33,035 nucleotides of DNA, taken from NCBI GenBank assembly GCA_023412475.1, contig JAEYNR010000016.1, forward strand, positions 1-33,035, in the 5' to 3' direction. The notes beneath the pieces were generated by a model. The model was given only the letters and a program-made list of their open reading frames with translations, made no database searches and was not told the DNA's origin. The translations under genes and the position numbers were made by a program. Positions within the stretch are counted from its first letter, which is position 1; every line of letters starts with the position of its first letter. Shown here piece by piece: positions 7,355 through 16,721 of this stretch. The stretch is from Fibrobacterota bacterium. GTDB lineage: Bacteria > Fibrobacterota > Chitinivibrionia > Chitinivibrionales > Chitinispirillaceae.

Positions 7355-9007
7355 CTAAAACTCTCCCAGATAACAGGGGCTGCAATATCCTTCAAAGGTA
7401 GTATTGTCATCCAATACACTCACCACCTCCGCCCGCAGGTAGCAATTTTGGGGCAGTTCGGTTGAGGGGACAGGCTCTGCGGCTTCATAGATTCTTTCTT
7501 TATAATGTTTTATCATCAATAATCGTTCATTCATGGAAGGTCCTCCCAGATAGACACTCAGTTTCAGTAATCTTCCAAATTCAGCGGTGCTTTTAGCAAA
7601 AACTATGAGCCTGGAGAGATCGGAGGAATCGATCGATCTGTTGGATATCACCGGTTCAAAAGGGGAGATTGAGCGGTTGATGGAGATGAAGGGGCCGTTG
7701 GTGATAAAGGTGGCACCATCACCGATACTTTCAAGGATTTCATTAGTGGAATGTTTTTTACCATAAATACCACTTTTTCCAAATCCCATATATCGTTCAA
7801 AACCTTCATAAATGCTTATAAAAGGGGTACTTGTTGCTCTGTAGCGATTAAAATCACCATGCGCATCATTGCCTCCCAGTAGCGGTATGCGCTGGCCTTT
7901 CTTTAAAAGATTAATCCACATGGATTTAGAACGATGCCATGATTTGTGATAACCGCTGTTTAGTGCCTGAAACCCATCAAGTTCATCAGAGCAATCCTCT
8001 TCTGACCAGATTCCGCGGTGAAGTAATAGGCTTTGTAGAAGACCAGCCTGGGAGCCCGGGTGAGCTGCGAAAGCAATTCCACCCTGTTTATGTATTTCAC
8101 TAATCGCCTGATTTATAGTGAGTTGCTGAGAAAAAACGGTGTTTTTCCGTGCACCATCAAGAGTGCCACAGACATAATCTTTGAGTCCTAATCCGCATAG
8201 ATGGATCACTTTGCCATCTTTGTTGAGGCAGGAGATCTCTTCCCCCGGAATCATGATAGTTTTATTATCAACCAGAAAATCTTGCAGGAAAAATTTCCAT
8301 TTCGTAAGAGCTTTATCCTGTTGGAGATAGTTCTCTCTCTTACAGGCCAGATCATAGGAGTGATCGGTTATTCCAAGAAAATCAAGGCCAGAAGCTGAGG
8401 CCATTTTGTCATAAACTTTAATGGGCGGTCCAAATTCCACATGGCTTTGGGAGTAGATTGAGTGGTTGTGAAGATCACCATAGGTACAAAACTCATTTCC
8501 CGGGAGAGTTTCGCTGCAGACTCTGCATTTGAAAGGGGATTTGGATGAAGAGAAAAGGTTATCGTTAAGTACTGTCCAGCTCCGGTGTTTTCTGGTGATA
8601 GAGGCTGTCGCATTTACATGGATCTGTCCCTCGGGCAGTTTTGATCGTGGTATTTCAAAGATAAATGCCTGAAGCTGGTCATTAAGTGAATGATTTATCT
8701 GGTGATCTGATAAACTTTTAAACTTGAATAGCTGTGGTGGAACGTTACCGGAGGAAACTGCGAGTGCTACTTCATTTACTGAGACTGGGAAACGGTGAAT
8801 ATCATTAAGCAGTAAAGCAACAGGAAGATCACAACCTGGATCGATTCGTCTGGGAAGATCAAATGTGATCTCTGGTTCCTTTCGATAAAGAAGGCTGGGG
8901 AAATGGGGAAAGAACCGAAAATGAGTTTCTGCATACAGTAACAGAACAGGTAAGTCGTAAAATGAAGATAACATAGAATGGAAAATAGCTTGAGCGATAT
9001 GTTTCAA
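7355..9007 (-). CDS. PHP-domain metal-dependent phosphoesterase with N-terminal extension
   Basis: The PHP metal motifs appear in order: DLHNHSIYSQ (Asp178, His180, His182), GITDHS, PGEEIS, FAAHPGSQ and GGNDAHGDFN. PHP domains bind two or three metals and hydrolyse phosphoesters; the substrate is unknown here. The 550-residue protein has about 170 residues before the PHP domain, rich in predicted beta strands, and a CRVC...C cluster just before the first motif. The C-terminal 120 residues also look beta-rich. This fits stand-alone PHP proteins that carry a beta-sandwich, rather than DNA polymerase PHP domains or histidinol phosphatases. The start shown is TTG at 9007; an ATG 11 codons inside is an alternative, and neither has a convincing Shine-Dalgarno. 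No signal peptide is evident. Confidence 0.82.
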   Translation of the reverse strand: MKHIAQAIFHSMLSSFYDLPVLLLYAETHFRFFPHFPSLLYRKEPEITFDLPRRIDPGCDLPVALLLNDIHRFPVSVNEVALAVSSGNVPPQLFKFKSLSDHQINHSLNDQLQAFIFEIPRSKLPEGQIHVNATASITRKHRSWTVLNDNLFSSSKSPFKCRVCSETLPGNEFCTYGDLHNHSIYSQSHVEFGPPIKVYDKMASASGLDFLGITDHSYDLACKRENYLQQDKALTKWKFFLQDFLVDNKTIMIPGEEISCLNKDGKVIHLCGLGLKDYVCGTLDGARKNTVFSQQLTINQAISEIHKQGGIAFAAHPGSQAGLLQSLLLHRGIWSEEDCSDELDGFQALNSGYHKSWHRSKSMWINLLKKGQRIPLLGGNDAHGDFNRYRATSTPFISIYEGFERYMGFGKSGIYGKKHSTNEILESIGDGATFITNGPFISINRSISPFEPVISNRSIDSSDLSRLIVFAKSTAEFGRLLKLSVYLGGPSMNERLLMIKHYKERIYEAAEPVPSTELPQNCYLRAEVVSVLDDNTTFEGYCSPCYLGEF

Positions 9008-9269
9008 ACCAGTATTTCTGCTATTTCAAGATCAGAAGGGCAATTGGTTTAGAAAGTTAGAAAGACTTTCTGTTTCTGACAAACCAGGATATTCATTTTT
9101 ATGGTGATCCGGAATTATTTTTGGCAATCTGAGTATTAGCTCAGTATTGATAGTGCTAAAAATTATTTTGTTCTTTAGCGCGGGTTGGGATGGCCCCGGA
9201 TTTCTTTTTACATATTCAGGTGCATTTCATCAGGTTCCAGAAAACACTATTCAATAAATCCGGCATGCC

Positions 9270-12200
9270 ATGAGAAAATGGAGATTTTTTATACGGCTGG
9301 GAGCAATTTCAGCCATTATAGCCCTGCTATTTGCATTTATTTGTGCTACCACCTACGGTGTGCTTCTATTGCCTCCTGTGCAAAATTACGCCTGTGACAT
9401 TGTTGAGAAAGAGCTGGATTCACTTCTTGAGGGAGATGTTGAGATCGGAAAGATCAAATCAAATCTGCTTTCCAGGCTCTACATTTACGATTTAAAGATT
9501 GTCGATAAAAGCGGGCGTGATGATTCCGTTTCGATTGATTATATCCGGGTTCGCTATAACATTTTAGCTCTTTTAAACCGGACAGTACATGTGGTTTCTG
9601 TGTTTGGAAAAGGGCTCAATGCATCTATTTCAGTTACTAACGGCGGCGAGTATAAGATACCGGTCTACCCGGATTCTGCGTTGGTTGATTCGCTAATGAA
9701 GAAACGGACAGAAGAGCGTGGGGGTGACACTATTTCCCCCAATAGAGCATCGCCATGGAGAGTAGTGATTGGGCATGTCAGGCTAAATAATGTCAATGCA
9801 GTGTACAAAGATAGTTGTTTGGACTTTATGGGATCTGTGGCAGGAGCAAGGGTAAGGGCCAGGTTTCCTCAAATTGATTCTATTAAGCTTGAGTTGCAGG
9901 TTTCTAAGGCGGAGTTTAGCAGCAATTGGTGGGAAGGGACTCTGGACACTATAGGTGGAAGTGGGATTCTGAGGTTTAATCAGTTGACACTGCTTGAGTC
10001 GTATGTGAAAGGATCAGGAACAGAGGTTTCCGGATGGGGAACAATTCCATTTGATATGAAAGAGAGCTGGGATCTTCATGCCACTGTCAGCACAGAGATG
10101 GCACCGGTTCTGGCAGTACATGGTTATGTTCCTGCTTTTAAGCCTCAGGGACATATCTGGACAGAAGCATCATGGCAAGGCACAATGGATAACCCGATTC
10201 TAAAATACAGAGTCACAGGCTCAGGGCTCAATTATTATTCTGTTGATATCGACTCTTTTTCCCTTATGGGAGGATACGTTAGCGATTTTGTGGCTGGCAC
10301 AAAAGGGGAGGTTTATTCTCGACTTGGTAAAATTTCACTGGATGCGGGGATTCAGATTCCGCGGCTCATGAGCAGACCTTCTTTTGGTAAATATGAGGTA
10401 ACCTTTTCTATTGATCAGGCCAGGCTGGCTTTAATAAAAGAGAAGCTGGATTTATGTGAGAAGAACATACCGGGGGAGAGGGCTAGCGTCAAGGGAAAGA
10501 TCAGAGGTGCCAGTTTTGAAAAATTACCCACTTATGCGCAGTTAAGGGTAGAGGCTGAAGATGAACTCTTTGGCAGCGATACTTTAAAGCTTCTTGCAGA
10601 ACTTGTTAATAAACAGTGGGTTATAGATGGAGAACTTGGGCGGGACTTCATCGAAGGAAGTGGCCGTATACAACCTGGTCTGGCGATTCACGGGAAGCTT
10701 GCTGGAGAGATCAGTGATGCAGCTTTTCTGAGTCAATACTTTCTAAAGGAACGAATTGACGGGTCTGTGAAATTTGAATCATCCATTGATGGGTTGATAG
10801 AACAACCGTTTATAAGTTGTAAAATAAACAGCAGGAACCTGAAGTGGCGTTCGGTCAGGTCAAATACATTTAATTCAGTGATTCAGTTTGATGGGGATGA
10901 GTTAAATATAAGAAGTCTTCAGGCGGGGATTTCTGCCAATCTGGATACTCTGGCAGATTATTTCAAGATTGATGGAATCGGTGGGTCGATGGTTGCAGTG
11001 GTTAGTGCATCGGGTCCGCTTTCATCGCTGGATCTTTCAACTTCGGTTTCAGCAAAAGCAGTTAACTATAAAGGATATAGGGCTGATTCTCTGAGTGGTG
11101 CTTTGAGTGTGAGCGGTAATGAGAGGATAAGCTGGAAACACGGTTATCTGAGGCTGGAAGGGACAGAGGTAAAGACTCAGGGGGAGTTCAGCCTCTCCAG
11201 TATGCTGGCAGATGTATCACTTTCGTTACTAACCCGGGGCTCAGGAGAAAAAAAGAGGGCTGGTGAGATTAGTTTTAACGGATTGTTTGGAAGAGATTCG
11301 GTAAGGTCGGGTTTTAATATTTCAAAGCTGGATATTTCTGCGATCACCCCATGGTTTGCTTTTGATAAAAATATTAAGGGTGCATTAAATGCTCAGGGAG
11401 ATTTCAAGGGTAGCTGGAACGATCTTCAGGGAAAAGTTGGAGCCAGACTGGATCAGCCGGGCTTTAAAGTACACCGGTTAGCCTCTATTGATTGCATGCT
11501 GGGACTGGCTGATTCATTGTTAACTGTGAAATCAGAAATATTTCTCAAAGATTCCTCATCGCTTCTTCATTTGAATGCCTCTTTACCGCTTTTGCCATCT
11601 AAGGGTTGGAATGTTGACTTGAGTGGTACAGAAACTGCCAGGGTGGATCTTAAAGGTAAAAGCATTAACGTTGATGGTATTGCATTCATTTTAGACAGCA
11701 GCTCTGTTGCAAGCGGAACTGGTGAAGTAAATGTTATTATGTATAATGATCAAGGAACCTGGGTTCTTGGTGGAATGGTTCAGATAGAAGATGGATCTTA
11801 CCGTAACAGAAAGCAGAGGATTTCCATCAATAGATTAAATTTGGCAGCATCGTTATCTGGAACAGTTTCAAATCCAATGCTGCAGTATGATGTTTTCAGT
11901 GGTCCAGTCAGGGTAATGCGTAGTAGAGTAGACAGTCTGCATTTCAATGGTTATACCACATTTGATACTCTGAAGGTAACCGAAAGCAAGATCTGGTTTC
12001 CACAAAATGGAACAGTGGCTGTAAGTGCCAGGGTTCCGCTTCAAAATACAGATTCACTGTTGGTTCATCCCGGCTTTGAAATTGATTTCACTATTGACAG
12101 AATTCCTCTGGCTCTTGCTTCACCGTTTTTAATGGAGAATACGATCAGAAGCGGTATGCTCAATGGTAAAGGAATGATCAAGATCACAGGAGGAAGGCCA

Positions 12201-13382
12201 GTACTTTCTGGTAATATTGGAATGGAAAATGGAAAGTTTGCCTTTGAGGAGATAAGTCCGGTTGTTGGTCCTATTGATGTTGAGCTTGTGATGAGGGGTG
12301 ATTCGGTTATAGTGAATCAACTGAGCGGGAAATGTGGTAAAGGCAAAATCAGGGGAGACGGGTTTATCGTCTGGAGTGGTTCCGGACTGGAAAAGATGAA
12401 AATAGATGTAACGGGTAAAGATGTGCTGCTTGACTTCAGGGGGCTGGCCGCACTACGCATTCAGAATGGCAATCTTCAGTTTTCCAATTATAATGATGGC
12501 GGGGTTCTGGTCAAAGGAATTGTAGATCTGGGGGATACCAGATTTGTACGGAATCTAAGAATTGCTGATCTGCTGGAGCAGTTGCAGAGAAATAATATCA
12601 GTGTTCAGAAGGATCCGTTTCTGCAAAAGGTGTCAATTATGGTAGAGGTCAGGCTGCTTGATAATCTGACTGTGGATATGAATCTGGGCGATTTGAAAAT
12701 GGGCGGTGAGGTTTCTATAACAGGGAGTGCAGCAGAACCTTTCTACACCGGAGAGATCAAAGTAAATGAAGGGTACGTTAATTATTTTGACCGAAAATTT
12801 GAGATCACCAGAGGGAATCTCTATAACTATGACCCTTACAAGCTGGATCCTCTTTTAGATTTGGAAGCGGTAACCGAAATAGACATGATTTCACCAACTG
12901 CAAAGGGGCAGCTTCAGACGATTGAATCGGACACTATATACTTGACTATCCAGGGCAGGATCAGTGAGCCGGATGTGCGTTTGTGGGCTAAGAATATGCC
13001 GATGGATGAGGGAAATATTATAAGTATACTTACTCTGGGCCAGCCGCTAGGGGCTATAGGAGAGGATCTGGGAGAGCGGCTGAAAGTCTTTGCTCAGCAG
13101 AGTATAATAGGTTTCGGGACCAGAAAACTGGAACAAATTCTGGGAATCGAAAAAATTGATTTCAAAGGTGATCTGTTTGACTTTGATTCTGAACACAGTC
13201 CAACATTGAGTTTGACAAAACGATTTTCCCCCAGATTTCTCCTTTCATACGAAACGGCTCTGGGGGATCTTACAAAACCCAAGGTTAGTGCGATGTTCCG
13301 TCTGACTAAGCACTTCTTTGTCGAAGGACAGACAAGTCTTAATAATCATGGACTGGATTTGCTGTTCAAATACAGCCGATGA
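9270..13382 (+). CDS. tamB: TamB-like translocation and assembly protein (DUF490)
   Basis: TamB family proteins span the periplasm from an inner-membrane anchor and work with an Omp85 partner in outer-membrane protein insertion or lipid transport. This 1370-residue protein has a basic N-terminus, one membrane helix at about 9-31, an AsmA-like opening (DVEIGKIKSNLLSRLYIYDL) and long repetitive beta structure with many G.I....G patterns. The C-terminal TamB domain (about 1030-1370) includes GEVSITGSAAEPFYTGEIKV, GYVNYFDRKFEITRGNLYNY and a closing FVEGQTS...LLFKYSR. TamB of E. coli is about 1260 residues. The Shine-Dalgarno before the ATG is weak. The stop overlaps the start of the Omp85 gene, as expected for a coupled pair. 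Confidence 0.9.
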   Translation: MRKWRFFIRLGAISAIIALLFAFICATTYGVLLLPPVQNYACDIVEKELDSLLEGDVEIGKIKSNLLSRLYIYDLKIVDKSGRDDSVSIDYIRVRYNILALLNRTVHVVSVFGKGLNASISVTNGGEYKIPVYPDSALVDSLMKKRTEERGGDTISPNRASPWRVVIGHVRLNNVNAVYKDSCLDFMGSVAGARVRARFPQIDSIKLELQVSKAEFSSNWWEGTLDTIGGSGILRFNQLTLLESYVKGSGTEVSGWGTIPFDMKESWDLHATVSTEMAPVLAVHGYVPAFKPQGHIWTEASWQGTMDNPILKYRVTGSGLNYYSVDIDSFSLMGGYVSDFVAGTKGEVYSRLGKISLDAGIQIPRLMSRPSFGKYEVTFSIDQARLALIKEKLDLCEKNIPGERASVKGKIRGASFEKLPTYAQLRVEAEDELFGSDTLKLLAELVNKQWVIDGELGRDFIEGSGRIQPGLAIHGKLAGEISDAAFLSQYFLKERIDGSVKFESSIDGLIEQPFISCKINSRNLKWRSVRSNTFNSVIQFDGDELNIRSLQAGISANLDTLADYFKIDGIGGSMVAVVSASGPLSSLDLSTSVSAKAVNYKGYRADSLSGALSVSGNERISWKHGYLRLEGTEVKTQGEFSLSSMLADVSLSLLTRGSGEKKRAGEISFNGLFGRDSVRSGFNISKLDISAITPWFAFDKNIKGALNAQGDFKGSWNDLQGKVGARLDQPGFKVHRLASIDCMLGLADSLLTVKSEIFLKDSSSLLHLNASLPLLPSKGWNVDLSGTETARVDLKGKSINVDGIAFILDSSSVASGTGEVNVIMYNDQGTWVLGGMVQIEDGSYRNRKQRISINRLNLAASLSGTVSNPMLQYDVFSGPVRVMRSRVDSLHFNGYTTFDTLKVTESKIWFPQNGTVAVSARVPLQNTDSLLVHPGFEIDFTIDRIPLALASPFLMENTIRSGMLNGKGMIKITGGRPVLSGNIGMENGKFAFEEISPVVGPIDVELVMRGDSVIVNQLSGKCGKGKIRGDGFIVWSGSGLEKMKIDVTGKDVLLDFRGLAALRIQNGNLQFSNYNDGGVLVKGIVDLGDTRFVRNLRIADLLEQLQRNNISVQKDPFLQKVSIMVEVRLLDNLTVDMNLGDLKMGGEVSITGSAAEPFYTGEIKVNEGYVNYFDRKFEITRGNLYNYDPYKLDPLLDLEAVTEIDMISPTAKGQLQTIESDTIYLTIQGRISEPDVRLWAKNMPMDEGNIISILTLGQPLGAIGEDLGERLKVFAQQSIIGFGTRKLEQILGIEKIDFKGDLFDFDSEHSPTLSLTKRFSPRFLLSYETALGDLTKPKVSAMFRLTKHFFVEGQTSLNNHGLDLLFKYSR

Positions 13383-15187
13383 GGAAAATGAAAAAAACAG
13401 CTATTAATAAATGGATCGTTATTCTGATTCTGGTTGGAATCTTCTCAGAAGTTTGGGCTAAAGTTGATGACTGGAGATTAAAAAAGATAACCATTTCCGG
13501 AAACAAGACATTCAGGACCAGTGAGCTTAAGACCTTGATGGGACTGAAAAAAAAGTGGCTATTGAGATCACCGGGGTTTTCTTCATCAAAGTTGCGTTCT
13601 GATATATCATCACTGATCCGTTTTTACAGATCTCAGGGTTTTTATGCAGTTGATGTTCATCGCACGATAACGAGAGATTCAACAAAATACAGGGTTTCTG
13701 TTGAATTATTTATTGAAGAAGGTGAAAGAACCAGGATCAGTGCAGTCGGATTATCGCAAAACGACTCAATACTGGAGAGATCTATCCTTTCAAAGCTTAA
13801 AAGTCAGCCCCAATGTGCACTGCTTATGGCTGAGCTTGATTCGGATGCCGATTTATTAAAGTCTGAATTGGCAAACAGGGGATTTTTAAAGGCAGAGGTG
13901 AAGCCGCAACTGGAAGTGGATTCATCAAGGAGTAATGCAAAAGTTACTTTCATTGTTAAAGAAGGTCCTTTGATAAGCGTTGATACGATTATCTTGTCTG
14001 GAAACAAACACGTTCACGCCAGAGTGCTTTACAGGGAATTAGGTTTTTGTAAAGGCGACACTCTTACCATAAAAAAAATCCGCTCATCGGAGCAGAAAAT
14101 CTACAGCACCAATCTGTTTAGATTTGCACAGATTGAGCCGGTTGTAGAAAAAGATTCTTCCAGGGATAGCTCCATCTCTCAGAGCAGTTTTCCGGTAAAA
14201 GTAATGGTGCAGCAGGCAGATTTTTTCCGCATTGAAGGAGGGGTAGGATATGGGACTGCTGATGGGCCAAGAGCATCGCTGCGCACCTCTTACGCCAATG
14301 TTTTTCAGATTGGGCACAGTCTGACATTTAATGGCAAATACTCACTTAAGCTGCAGAATGCTGAAGTTCTGTATGGGGTTCCCTGGTTTTTAGGTCTTCC
14401 GCTTCAGTTTAATAACACTGTGTATCTGGAGCGTCATGATGATTATAAAGATACATACTATGGTGTTTTCCACGGTGTTCGGTTCTCTGTTGGTCGCACA
14501 ACAAATTTTAATCTGGCTTACCAGTTTCTGTTTAACTGGGAAGAGATCAACAGTTTAAGAGCTAAAAACGATAGCCACCTGCCTGAGCTTCCAACAAAAA
14601 GTATCGGAGTACGCGTTTCCTATGATTCCAGAAATAATCTGATAAATCCATCTAAAGGGATATTAAATTCCTTTGAAACTGAAGTTTCTGGATTGACTGG
14701 AAATTCCAACCAGTTTATGAAAATAACCGATGATTTACGTTTTTACTGGAGCTTGGGATCTGTAATAGTTGGAAACGGGCTTAAGGCTGGGTGGATCAAA
14801 AAATACGGACAGAGCATAGCGATTCCTCCTCAGGAGCGTTTTTATGTGGGGGGAGCAAGATCGCTAAGAGGTTTTTCGGAAAATTATCTCAAAGTTGATC
14901 TTCCCGGGGTGCTTCAGGATGCTAACGTATTTTTAACAGCTAATCTGCTTGATATCAGGTTTCCACTGTTCTGGTGGTTTCAGGGGGCTGCATTTATCGA
15001 TGCTGGCAATGTATGGAAGAATGTTGATTACGATAACATATTTAAGGATCTTCGCTGGGCTGCAGGGCCGGGCATCCGTTTAAACACGCCGATTGCAGTG
15101 GTGCGTTTTGATGTCGGGTTTAAATTGAATCGCAAACCTGGAGAGGGCCTATATGAGTTGCATTTTGATTTGGGTCAGCCATTTTGA
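13379..15187 (+). CDS. Omp85-family outer-membrane protein (TamA/BamA type)
   Basis: This 602-residue protein has a signal peptide (about 4-28, ending EVWA), three POTRA-like units (KKITISGNKTFRTSELKTL near 35; RTRISAVGL near 118; DTIILSGNKHVHARVLYREL near 202) and a barrel from about 278. The signature motif GGARSLRGFSENYL is the L6-loop RGF motif of Omp85 proteins, and the last strands end in F, usual for barrel recognition. The ATG overlaps the TamB-like stop (ATGA). A second ATG at 13388, three codons in, is a possible start. Three POTRAs and the TamB neighbour favour a TamA-like partner over the essential BamA, which usually has five. Confidence 0.9.
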   Translation: MRKMKKTAINKWIVILILVGIFSEVWAKVDDWRLKKITISGNKTFRTSELKTLMGLKKKWLLRSPGFSSSKLRSDISSLIRFYRSQGFYAVDVHRTITRDSTKYRVSVELFIEEGERTRISAVGLSQNDSILERSILSKLKSQPQCALLMAELDSDADLLKSELANRGFLKAEVKPQLEVDSSRSNAKVTFIVKEGPLISVDTIILSGNKHVHARVLYRELGFCKGDTLTIKKIRSSEQKIYSTNLFRFAQIEPVVEKDSSRDSSISQSSFPVKVMVQQADFFRIEGGVGYGTADGPRASLRTSYANVFQIGHSLTFNGKYSLKLQNAEVLYGVPWFLGLPLQFNNTVYLERHDDYKDTYYGVFHGVRFSVGRTTNFNLAYQFLFNWEEINSLRAKNDSHLPELPTKSIGVRVSYDSRNNLINPSKGILNSFETEVSGLTGNSNQFMKITDDLRFYWSLGSVIVGNGLKAGWIKKYGQSIAIPPQERFYVGGARSLRGFSENYLKVDLPGVLQDANVFLTANLLDIRFPLFWWFQGAAFIDAGNVWKNVDYDNIFKDLRWAAGPGIRLNTPIAVVRFDVGFKLNRKPGEGLYELHFDLGQPF

Positions 15188-15210
15188 GATTTAGATTTCA
15201 AAGAGTTTTG

Positions 15211-15235
15211 CATCTATTCGATATTTCCTGTTTTA
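15211..15235. repeat. Short dispersed repeat with ATTCGATATTTC core, copy 3
   Basis: CTATTCGATATTTCCTGTTT follows the Omp85 gene stop by about 25 bases. It shares ATTCGATATTTC with 7304-7354 and the TTCCTGTT tail with 26526-26580. It is only about 25 bases long, so it is the weakest member with the exact core. Confidence 0.5.
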
Positions 15236-15451
15236 TTTGCGATCAGTCCATGGGCTGCGCTTTATTTGCCCACGGTTAGCATGATGTCGCCTCTGTGGGG
15301 GCTTGGGGAGTCAGGAATTGCAGAGTGCAGACTCAGGTGTCAGAGGGGTTTCGGGGCTCAAAAATTGCTCATTTGCGGCGAGCGTTTTAATGTACCAGGA
15401 AATATATCGTACATAGGTACTGCTAATTTTTGGCACAGGTCGTGCTACTAT

Positions 15452-16555
15452 ATGGCTCCACAAAAAAACAGTCAGGATTTTTCCTCCGAGCTCTTCATTA
15501 ACAACGCTCACGATCACCTGTTTCGTGAGTCGATGCAAGATATTGAAATTGCAAGGCAACTTGCCTTTTTATCACTGCCATCAAAAGTTCAAAGCAGTAT
15601 TGATTGGGAAACCTTAGAGATTGTAAAAGATATCTGGATTGATGAAAAACTGAAAGAACATTGCTCTGATATTCTCTATCGTGCAAAAATATTGAGAAAT
15701 GATCAATGGGTGTATCTTCTCTTTGAGCATAAGAGTGCACCGGATAAAAAAATCCATAGACAACTCTTACGCTATATCATTGAGATCTGGGATCAGCATG
15801 AGAAACAAAACGGGCTGTGTGAGCTTTGGTCACTTGTCCTTCCAATTGTAATATGCCACAGTAACAGACCTTGTAAATTCAACAATAGTATAACCGCGAT
15901 GATCGCAATTATAAAGGGATCCGAAGAGGTTATTCCGGATTTCAGGTTTTATATGCTTGATTTATGGTTTTTTAAGCCAGAGCAGCTTGAAGCCCCCTCC
16001 GCAGCAGACTACTGCGAAGGACTGGGCAAGCTAAAGATGCTTCTATTGGCTCTCAAGTATAGCAGACATCCGGATATTTTAAAGGTGCTGCCACAGATCA
16101 TAAAGATATCAGAGAAGGTTTATGTTGGCTCTGATAAATATGATTATTTGAAGGTGGTATTAACCTATCTGGCTTCGGTGATTAGCAGAAATTTAATAGA
16201 TGAGTTGTGGAGAATAGTAGCAAAAGAACATAAGGGTGGTGAGGTATATATGGAAACTATAGCTGATGCATTTCGCCAGGAAGAACGGTTGAAAAGAGAG
16301 AAAGTTGAGAGAGAAGTCACTTCATTGCGAAAGGAAATTAAACAGAAGGATACTGAGCTTGAGCAGAAAGATGCTGTGATTGAGCAGAAAGATGCTGTGA
16401 TTGAGCAGAAAGATACTGTGATTGAGCAGAAAGACACTGAGCTAAAGCAGAAAGATTCAAAATTTGAACAGAAAGAAGGTGTGGTGCATCAAATGGTTCA
16501 TAGGATGATAAAAAAAGGGATAAGTCTACAATCAATCGAGGAAATTACCGTCTAG
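15452..16555 (+). CDS. Rpn-family PD-(D/E)XK nuclease (transposase_31-like) with heptad-repeat tail
   Basis: Rpn proteins of E. coli are DNA nucleases that promote RecA-independent recombination. Residues about 20-130 show the family pattern: NNAHDHLFRE at the start, then Asp73 in SDILYRAKI and Glu92-His-Lys94 in LLFEHKS, giving the D...ExK site, followed by LLRYIIEIWDQH. The last 75 residues hold seven near-perfect heptads of the type IEQKDAV, a likely coiled coil, then the usual family ending (MIKKGISLQSIEEIT) cut short. From the ATG at 15452 the protein is 367 residues, typical length. The frame stays open upstream to a TTG at 15266, but that part resembles no Rpn N-terminus. No strong Shine-Dalgarno is seen. 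The gene stands alone after the Omp85 gene. Confidence 0.85.
   Translation: MAPQKNSQDFSSELFINNAHDHLFRESMQDIEIARQLAFLSLPSKVQSSIDWETLEIVKDIWIDEKLKEHCSDILYRAKILRNDQWVYLLFEHKSAPDKKIHRQLLRYIIEIWDQHEKQNGLCELWSLVLPIVICHSNRPCKFNNSITAMIAIIKGSEEVIPDFRFYMLDLWFFKPEQLEAPSAADYCEGLGKLKMLLLALKYSRHPDILKVLPQIIKISEKVYVGSDKYDYLKVVLTYLASVISRNLIDELWRIVAKEHKGGEVYMETIADAFRQEERLKREKVEREVTSLRKEIKQKDTELEQKDAVIEQKDAVIEQKDTVIEQKDTELKQKDSKFEQKEGVVHQMVHRMIKKGISLQSIEEITV
16337..16483. repeat. In-gene 21-bp tandem repeat, seven units
   Basis: The unit ATTGAGCAGAAAGATGCTGTG encodes I-E-Q-K-D-A-V. Units two to four are nearly identical; the outer units have diverged (LKQKDSK, FEQKEGV). Because the unit is a multiple of three, copy-number changes would lengthen or shorten the coiled coil by one heptad without breaking the frame. 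Confidence 0.9.
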
Positions 16556-16680
16556 GCAAAGAGATAATTGAACAAATTATAAAAGAAACTTGGGTAGTTT
16601 AGTGTAATGTCTCATAAGACATTCTCTTTTTAAGAATTACCGTCACAACCATATCGAAACCCATTTAAATACCAGTATTA

Positions 16681-16714
16681 TCAGGCGGAAAAGAGAAGTC
16701 TCTTTTTCGCCTGA
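16681..16714. terminator. Strong hairpin between convergent genes
   Basis: TCAGGCGGAAAAGAGA pairs with TCTCTTTTTCGCCTGA (16 bp, one mismatch) around a 2-base loop. It lies 7 bases after the stop of the minus-strand barrel gene and also downstream of the Rpn gene. No T-run follows in either direction, so termination may be weak, or the hairpin may protect 3' ends. Confidence 0.5.
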
Positions 16715-16721
16715 AAAAAGA

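Noticed and set aside
15430..15446. Sigma-54-type promoter: TGGCAC, 5 bases, GTGCT with the correct GG-to-GC spacing
   Set aside because: Transcription would begin near 15457, inside the nuclease gene and past its best start codon at 15452, so the message would lack the start. Probably coincidence unless the true start is elsewhere.
15266..15451. Upstream extension of the Rpn gene from a TTG
   Set aside because: Sequence does not resemble Rpn N-termini, while the family motif HDHLFRE follows directly after the ATG at 15452.
16165..16437. Ser/Cys-rich repeated frame on the minus strand
   Set aside because: It is the antisense image of the 21-bp repeat in the nuclease gene; no independent signals.
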